Shown here: positions 60,280 through 64,000 of the stretch, piece by piece
Layout of the letters: the number at the start of each line of letters is the position of its first letter
How positions within the stretch are numbered: position 1 is the first letter of the stretch
From: DASUBV01 sp036510065
GTDB taxonomy: Bacteria > Actinomycetota > Actinomycetes > Streptosporangiales > Streptosporangiaceae
Reading direction: 5' to 3'
NCBI GenBank assembly: GCA_036510065.1
Contig: DATCEO010000156.1
Location: 1-64,000 of the forward strand
Length of the DNA stretch: 64,000 nucleotides
Notes under the pieces: model-generated
Databases searched by the model: none
What the model was told of the DNA's origin: nothing
What the model saw: only the letters and a program-made list of their open reading frames with translations
Position numbers and translations under genes: made by a program

Positions 60280-62333
60280 GCGCTAGTAGGGCCGACGCCG
60301 CCGGGTCGGGCAGCGGCACGGCGAGCGACCCAGCGACCGTCGCCGCTCCCCAGCCCGGTGGCCAGTCCGCTGGGCTGCCCGTCGGAGCGCCGGTCAGCGC
60401 CCAGCCGGCGGCCGCTCCCGGCCAGGCCAGGCCCGCCCGCGGCGGGGCCGCCCAGGACGGACCCGCCCGGGAGGCACCCGCCCGGGGAGCAGCGTCGGTG
60501 ATCCGCTCGCGGCTGCAGGCCTGGCGACGCCGCCCGGTGACGTCGCACCTGCTGCTGCTGGCCGGGTATATCGCCGCCGGGATCGCCGTGACGTGGCCGA
60601 TGACCGCCCGCCTGGCCGGCGGCCAGCTGATCAAGGTCCCCGATGTCTCCAGTTACGTCTGGGCCCTGTGGTGGATGGCGCATCAGGTCGCGCACCTGGG
60701 CGACCCGTGGTTTACCACGTACATGGCCGCGCCCGCGGGCATCCAGCTCGGGTTCGACACCTTGATGCCGCTGCCCGGCCTGATCGTGGCGCCGGTCACC
60801 CTGCTGTTCGGGCCGACCGTGTCGTTCGCCCTGCTGACCATCCTGATGCCCGGCCTGCTCTGCTACGTGATGTACCGCGCGGCCCGGCTGTGGCTGGGCC
60901 AGCCGGGCGCTATCGCCGCCGGCGCCCTGTTCGGCCTGTCCACCATGGTGACCTGGCAGGACATTTACCACCTCAACATCTCCATCGGAACCCTGTTCCT
61001 GCCCCTGACGCTGGAGGCCGCGGTCCGGCTGCGCCGCCACCCGGGCCGCCGGCAGAGCCTCGTCCTGGGAGTGGTGCTCGGCGCCAGCGTCCTGGCCAAC
61101 CAGGAGTCGGCCGTGGCCGCGGTGCTGCTGACCGCGGCCATCCTGCTGCCCCGGCTCGCGGAGCTGGCTATCCGCGAGCGCCGCCTCGCAGCCGCCGGCC
61201 GCCAGCTGCGGACGCTAGCCCTCGGGGCCGCCGTAGCGGTCGTCATCGCGGCCCCGCAGCTGATCGCGATGATCCGCCAGGTGACCGATGGCGGAGCCGC
61301 CATCGCGGCCGCCCAGGTTACCCAGCTCACCCAGAGCTACCGCCACTTCAGTGTCGGCCTGGGCACCTTGTTCGCGCCGTCGCCCCGGCTGGCGCGGTAC
61401 CACCTCGGCCAGCTCACCTCGGCCTACCAGTTCACCGACAAGGTGCAGCGGGCTGAGGGCATCCCGACCTTCGGCATCCTGCTGGCCGTCCTGGCCCTCA
61501 TCGGGCTGGCCGTCACCTGGCGACGGCGCTCCTCGTGGGCCCTGGGGCTGCTCTGGCTGGCCGGCACGGCGCTGGCGCTGGGCCCGACGCTGGCCATCGG
61601 CTCCAGCACCTACATCCCGCTGGCCTCGCGCTGGCACGGGGTAACGGTTTCCCTGCTGATGCCCTACACCTGGCTGATCCGCGTCCCCGGCCTGTCGGCG
61701 CTGCGCGAGGCCGACCGGCTGGCGCTGCTGGGCCTGCTCGGCGCCGCCGTGCTGGCCGGGGCGGCGATCCAGTGGCTGTGCCAGCATGCCCGGCCGGTGG
61801 CCGCGACGACGATCATCGTCGTAGTGGCGGCCGCCGCGTTCCTGGAGGCCGGCTGGTCGGCCTCGGGAGCGCCGACGATGCGCGCGACGATGTCCCGGGT
61901 GGACGGGGCCATCGCCGGTGACCGGTCCGGATCGATCGTCGTGGACGTGCCCTTCGGCCTGCGCGGCGGAGTAGGGCTCACCGGCTTCCGGATGCCGCCG
62001 CAGGCCCTGGTCCTGGCCACCGCGGACGGCCACCCGCGTGCGGTCTCCTACACATCCTGGGTGCCGCAACCGACGATTAACGCCATCAGGCGGTACCCGT
62101 TCTATCGCTTCCTCTACGAGGCTCAGGACAAGGCCAGGTTCCCGCCCGGCGGACGGGACCGGGCCGCCGCCCAGCGCAGCGTCCGCCAGCTGAACATCGG
62201 CTGGGTCATCGTCTGGCACACCAGGAACACGAAGGGGCGCCAGTCGGTGGTCAACTACCTGACCGCGACCGGCTTCCACATCGACTTCGGCGTCCAGACG
62301 AGGGACTCGGGCATCACCGTCTGGCGCCGCTAG
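60276..62333 (+). CDS. Multi-pass membrane protein of GT-C glycosyltransferase type
   Basis: A 685-aa protein. After a Pro/Ala-rich cytoplasmic N-terminus (about 75 residues), roughly eleven to twelve helices follow, with the first extracellular loop PDVSSYVWALWWMAHQV, whose acidic start (D in PDVSSY) fits the GT-C metal-sugar-lipid site. The C-terminal 120 residues are a soluble domain (SGSIVVDVPFGLRGGVG, RQLNIGWVIVWH). Such proteins transfer sugars from polyprenyl phosphates to lipids or proteins outside the membrane. ATG at 60276 with GAGGGG upstream. The acceptor is unknown. Confidence 0.78.
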   Translation: MSASRADAAGSGSGTASDPATVAAPQPGGQSAGLPVGAPVSAQPAAAPGQARPARGGAAQDGPAREAPARGAASVIRSRLQAWRRRPVTSHLLLLAGYIAAGIAVTWPMTARLAGGQLIKVPDVSSYVWALWWMAHQVAHLGDPWFTTYMAAPAGIQLGFDTLMPLPGLIVAPVTLLFGPTVSFALLTILMPGLLCYVMYRAARLWLGQPGAIAAGALFGLSTMVTWQDIYHLNISIGTLFLPLTLEAAVRLRRHPGRRQSLVLGVVLGASVLANQESAVAAVLLTAAILLPRLAELAIRERRLAAAGRQLRTLALGAAVAVVIAAPQLIAMIRQVTDGGAAIAAAQVTQLTQSYRHFSVGLGTLFAPSPRLARYHLGQLTSAYQFTDKVQRAEGIPTFGILLAVLALIGLAVTWRRRSSWALGLLWLAGTALALGPTLAIGSSTYIPLASRWHGVTVSLLMPYTWLIRVPGLSALREADRLALLGLLGAAVLAGAAIQWLCQHARPVAATTIIVVVAAAAFLEAGWSASGAPTMRATMSRVDGAIAGDRSGSIVVDVPFGLRGGVGLTGFRMPPQALVLATADGHPRAVSYTSWVPQPTINAIRRYPFYRFLYEAQDKARFPPGGRDRAAAQRSVRQLNIGWVIVWHTRNTKGRQSVVNYLTATGFHIDFGVQTRDSGITVWRR

Positions 62334-62366
62334 CCGCCGGCCGCGGCCCGGTGCTGGCCGAGCGCT

Positions 62367-62385
62367 GGCGCGGGCGGCCCGCGCC
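62367..62385 (+). terminator. Hairpin downstream of the GT-C gene
   Basis: GGCGCGGG-cgg-CCCGCGCC, an 8-pair perfect stem starting 34 bases past the stop at 62333. The small membrane-protein gene follows 45 bases later. Confidence 0.5.
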
Positions 62386-62429
62386 TGGTGCTAATTTGAG
62401 GCCCGCGACCCGATAGGACAGGAGCGGCC

Positions 62430-63008
62430 ATGGCCAAGCCGAAGCAGCCGACCGACCGACTGCCGAAAGCCCCGCCGGTGAACGCCAAGGCCCCGGCGAG
62501 CGGAAGGCCCCCGGCGGCGCCCAGGGCGCGGCCGGGGGCACCCCTGGTGACGACTGCACCGCCGATGCCGCCGCCGCCTGGCACGGTGCGCACGGCCGTC
62601 AGGCTCATGTACGCCGGCGCCGTGCTGTCAGCGGTGGACCTGATCATCACCCTGACGACGGTCGGGAAGGCCAGGAGCCTGCTGCGCGCGGCGCATCCGG
62701 GCTGGAGCGCGGCCCGCCTCACGACGACCGTGCACTCCGAGGTCGCTTACTTCGTCGTCACCTGGCTGCTGACGATCGGGCTGTGGATCGTGATGGCCAG
62801 GACCAACCAGGCCGGCCGCGGCTGGGCCAGGATCGTGGCCACCATCTTGTTCGTGGTCAGCACGCTGAACTTCGCCGTCTCGGTGAGCCAGCCCACCTCG
62901 GCGATCTACAAGGTGGTCCTGATACCGATGTGGCTGGTGGGCGCGGCCGCGGCCGTTCTGCTCTGGCGGCCGGCGACGAGCGAGTACATCCGGTCCGGAC
63001 GGGCCTGA
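62430..63008 (+). CDS. Small four-helix membrane protein
   Basis: A 192-aa protein of no named family. The first 50 residues are a Pro/Lys/Ala-rich cytoplasmic region (MAKPKQPTDRLPKAPP). Four hydrophobic segments follow (LMYAGAVLSAVDLIITLT, VAYFVVTWLLTIGLWIVMA, IVATILFVVSTLNFAVSV, VVLIPMWLVGAAAAVLLW), each ended by charged residues. ATG at 62430 has GGAG upstream. Convergent with the ROK gene, with a hairpin between. Role unknown; small size and the layout suggest a membrane partner or regulator rather than a transporter. Confidence 0.85.
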   Translation: MAKPKQPTDRLPKAPPVNAKAPASGRPPAAPRARPGAPLVTTAPPMPPPPGTVRTAVRLMYAGAVLSAVDLIITLTTVGKARSLLRAAHPGWSAARLTTTVHSEVAYFVVTWLLTIGLWIVMARTNQAGRGWARIVATILFVVSTLNFAVSVSQPTSAIYKVVLIPMWLVGAAAAVLLWRPATSEYIRSGRA

Positions 63009-63049
63009 CCAGCTCGGCCGTCACGGGCCGGTGGGGGCGGGCTGGTCAG
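63005..63049. terminator. Bidirectional terminator hairpin between convergent genes
   Basis: CTGACCAGC (63005-63013) pairs perfectly with GCTGGTCAG (63041-63049), and CGGCC/GGCCG inside pair as well. The stops of both convergent genes lie in the stem. Confidence 0.7.
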
Positions 63050-64000
63050 CCGCCGGGCTCGGCCACCCGCCGGTCAGGCGCCAGGCCGTCCGGGACGGCC
63101 GACGCGAGCAGGGCGGTCAGCCGCTGCCACGCGAGCTCCGCGCCCGAGGCCAGGCAGCCGTCCACGACCGCGTCCGTTCCGAGCGCGCTGACCCGGACCT
63201 CGGGCAGGACCGGCGCCAGCCTGCTGAGCTGCGTGCTGACGGCGGTCGCGAACCCGGGGGCCTGGCCGATGCCGCCGCCCAGCACGACGAGCTCGGGATC
63301 GACCACGGTGATGATGGCGCAGATCGCCTTGGCGACCAGCAGGGCCTCGGCCGCGACCACGTCGGCCGCGCGCTCGTCCCCGCTGGCCGCGGCCTCGAAG
63401 ACGCGCCGCGCCGACACCGAGCCGCGCATCCCGGCCCGCCGCGCGGCCCGGACGACCGCGGAGGCGGCGCCCGCGGCCTCCAGCGTGCCCCGGCGGCGGG
63501 CATCCTCGGGCGTGCTCCCCTGGCCCTCGGAGATCGGCATGTACGCGATCTCGCCGGCCACGCCGTGCACCCCCCGGTGCAGCCGGCCGTCGATGACCAG
63601 GCCCATGCCGATGCCCGTGCCGATGGAGACGAAGGCGAACGTGCCGGCCTGCCTGCCGTGCCCGTGCTCCCGCTCGGCGACCGCCGCCGCGTCGATGTCG
63701 TTCTCGACCACCAGCTGCGGCCCGAAGGCGTCCCGCAGCCCGGCCAGCACGGCCGGGCGGCCCCAGCCGGCCAGGCCGCCCGCCAGCGCGATCGCGTTGC
63801 GCCGCGGGTCATAGACACCGGGGCTGCCGATGACGGTCTGGGTGACATCGGCGCGGCTGATGGCCGCACCGGCGCACAGCGAATCGGCCAGCCGGACCAG
63901 CTCAGCCACCCGCCCGGCCACGCTGGACGCGCGGGACCGGACCGTCGACCGGCCGATGATCTGCCCGCTGAGGTCGGCCAGGGCCCCGCGCAGGTACTGC
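63046..64000 (-). CDS. ROK-family sugar kinase/regulator, cut by right window edge
   Basis: At least 318 codons; the 5' end lies off the window and the frame is open to base 64000. The ROK fold is clear: IGSPGVYDPRRN, the catalytic ENDIDAAAVAER (Asp), SIGTGIGMGLVIDGRL, GVHGVAGEIAYMP and VVLGGGIGQAP. The Cys-x-Cys-Gly-x-x-Gly-Cys zinc signature expected after GEIAYMP is missing (SEGQGSTPEDARRRG instead). The N-terminal part visible (YLRGALADLSGQIIGRS) suggests a regulator-type protein with an HTH upstream. Ligand or substrate unknown. Confidence 0.88.
   Translation of the reverse strand, partial: QYLRGALADLSGQIIGRSTVRSRASSVAGRVAELVRLADSLCAGAAISRADVTQTVIGSPGVYDPRRNAIALAGGLAGWGRPAVLAGLRDAFGPQLVVENDIDAAAVAEREHGHGRQAGTFAFVSIGTGIGMGLVIDGRLHRGVHGVAGEIAYMPISEGQGSTPEDARRRGTLEAAGAASAVVRAARRAGMRGSVSARRVFEAAASGDERAADVVAAEALLVAKAICAIITVVDPELVVLGGGIGQAPGFATAVSTQLSRLAPVLPEVRVSALGTDAVVDGCLASGAELAWQRLTALLASAVPDGLAPDRRVAEPGG

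Noticed and set aside
1..64000. tRNA, rRNA or riboswitch genes
   Set aside because: No cloverleaf, T-loop (GGTTCGAATCC-like) or known riboswitch core was seen; short palindromes were explained as terminators or operators.

Overview
The window is high-GC (roughly 70%) chromosomal DNA of a mycelial-type actinomycete. The lineage evidence is a mycothiol ligase (mshC), a class II DAHP synthase, DUF5753 and DUF4439 proteins, an SAM-methyltransferase plus FAD-oxidoreductase pair of the 10-methyl fatty-acid type, GTG starts and GC-rich third codon positions. From memory of Streptomyces chromosomes, the order dxr-rseP-ispG-GNAT / ferritin-like genes-rimP-nusA-rnpM-infB-DUF503-rbfA-truB-ribF / rpsO-pnp-M16-dapB is the conserved actinobacterial information-processing and MEP-pathway block. 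The genus cannot be fixed from the window; a Streptosporangiales-like or related soil actinomycete is plausible.

Layout. 1-3.5 kb: a nucleotidyltransferase cut by the left edge, a YccF relic, an OafA-type membrane acyltransferase with a C-terminal SGNH domain, and a truncated second SGNH copy. 3.5-8.7 kb: dapB, M16 peptidase, pnp and rpsO, all minus strand. 9-10.7 kb: an ECF (SigE-type) sigma gene and its membrane-anchored partner, both with apparent frameshifts. 10.7-20 kb: rimP-nusA-rnpM / infB-DUF503-rbfA-nrnA-truB-ribF, minus strand. 20.2-26 kb: two ferritin-like genes, a DUF5753 regulator with a divergent small gene, a HelD-type helicase and an unrecognised 322-aa protein. 26-37.5 kb: a DUF4081 GNAT gene, then a minus-strand sugar operon (binding protein, permease, ATPase, LacI regulator, araB, araD, araA, and a secreted alpha/beta hydrolase) headed by a promoter and a LacI-type operator. 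This module lies between ispG and the GNAT gene, which I remember as neighbours in Streptomyces. 37.5-41.1 kb: ispG-rseP-dxr. 41.2-47 kb: DAHP synthase, the tmsA/tmsB-like pair and a DUF4192 protein.

47-52.3 kb is a decaying island. An ISAs1-family element with inverted ends and a target duplication sits inside the signal-peptide region of a secreted-protein gene. Around it are a broken cation-transporter fragment, a frameshifted GNAT gene, a duplicated scrap of the DUF4192 gene and a ribbon-helix-helix-like gene with an inverted-repeat upstream region. 52.4-64 kb returns to intact genes: mshC (with a repeat-expanded insertion), an amidase, a YbaK-like deacylase, a 950-aa membrane protein with a lipase-type elbow, a CPBP protease, a GT-C-like membrane protein, a small membrane protein and a ROK protein cut by the right edge.

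How genes work together: the rimP-ribF block makes and matures the translation and transcription machinery. pnp and rpsO form the usual co-transcribed pair with a structured spacer. dxr-rseP-ispG combines two MEP isoprenoid steps with a site-2 protease. The ara module imports and converts a pentose to xylulose 5-phosphate under a LacI repressor encoded inside it. No tRNA, rRNA or CRISPR array was seen.
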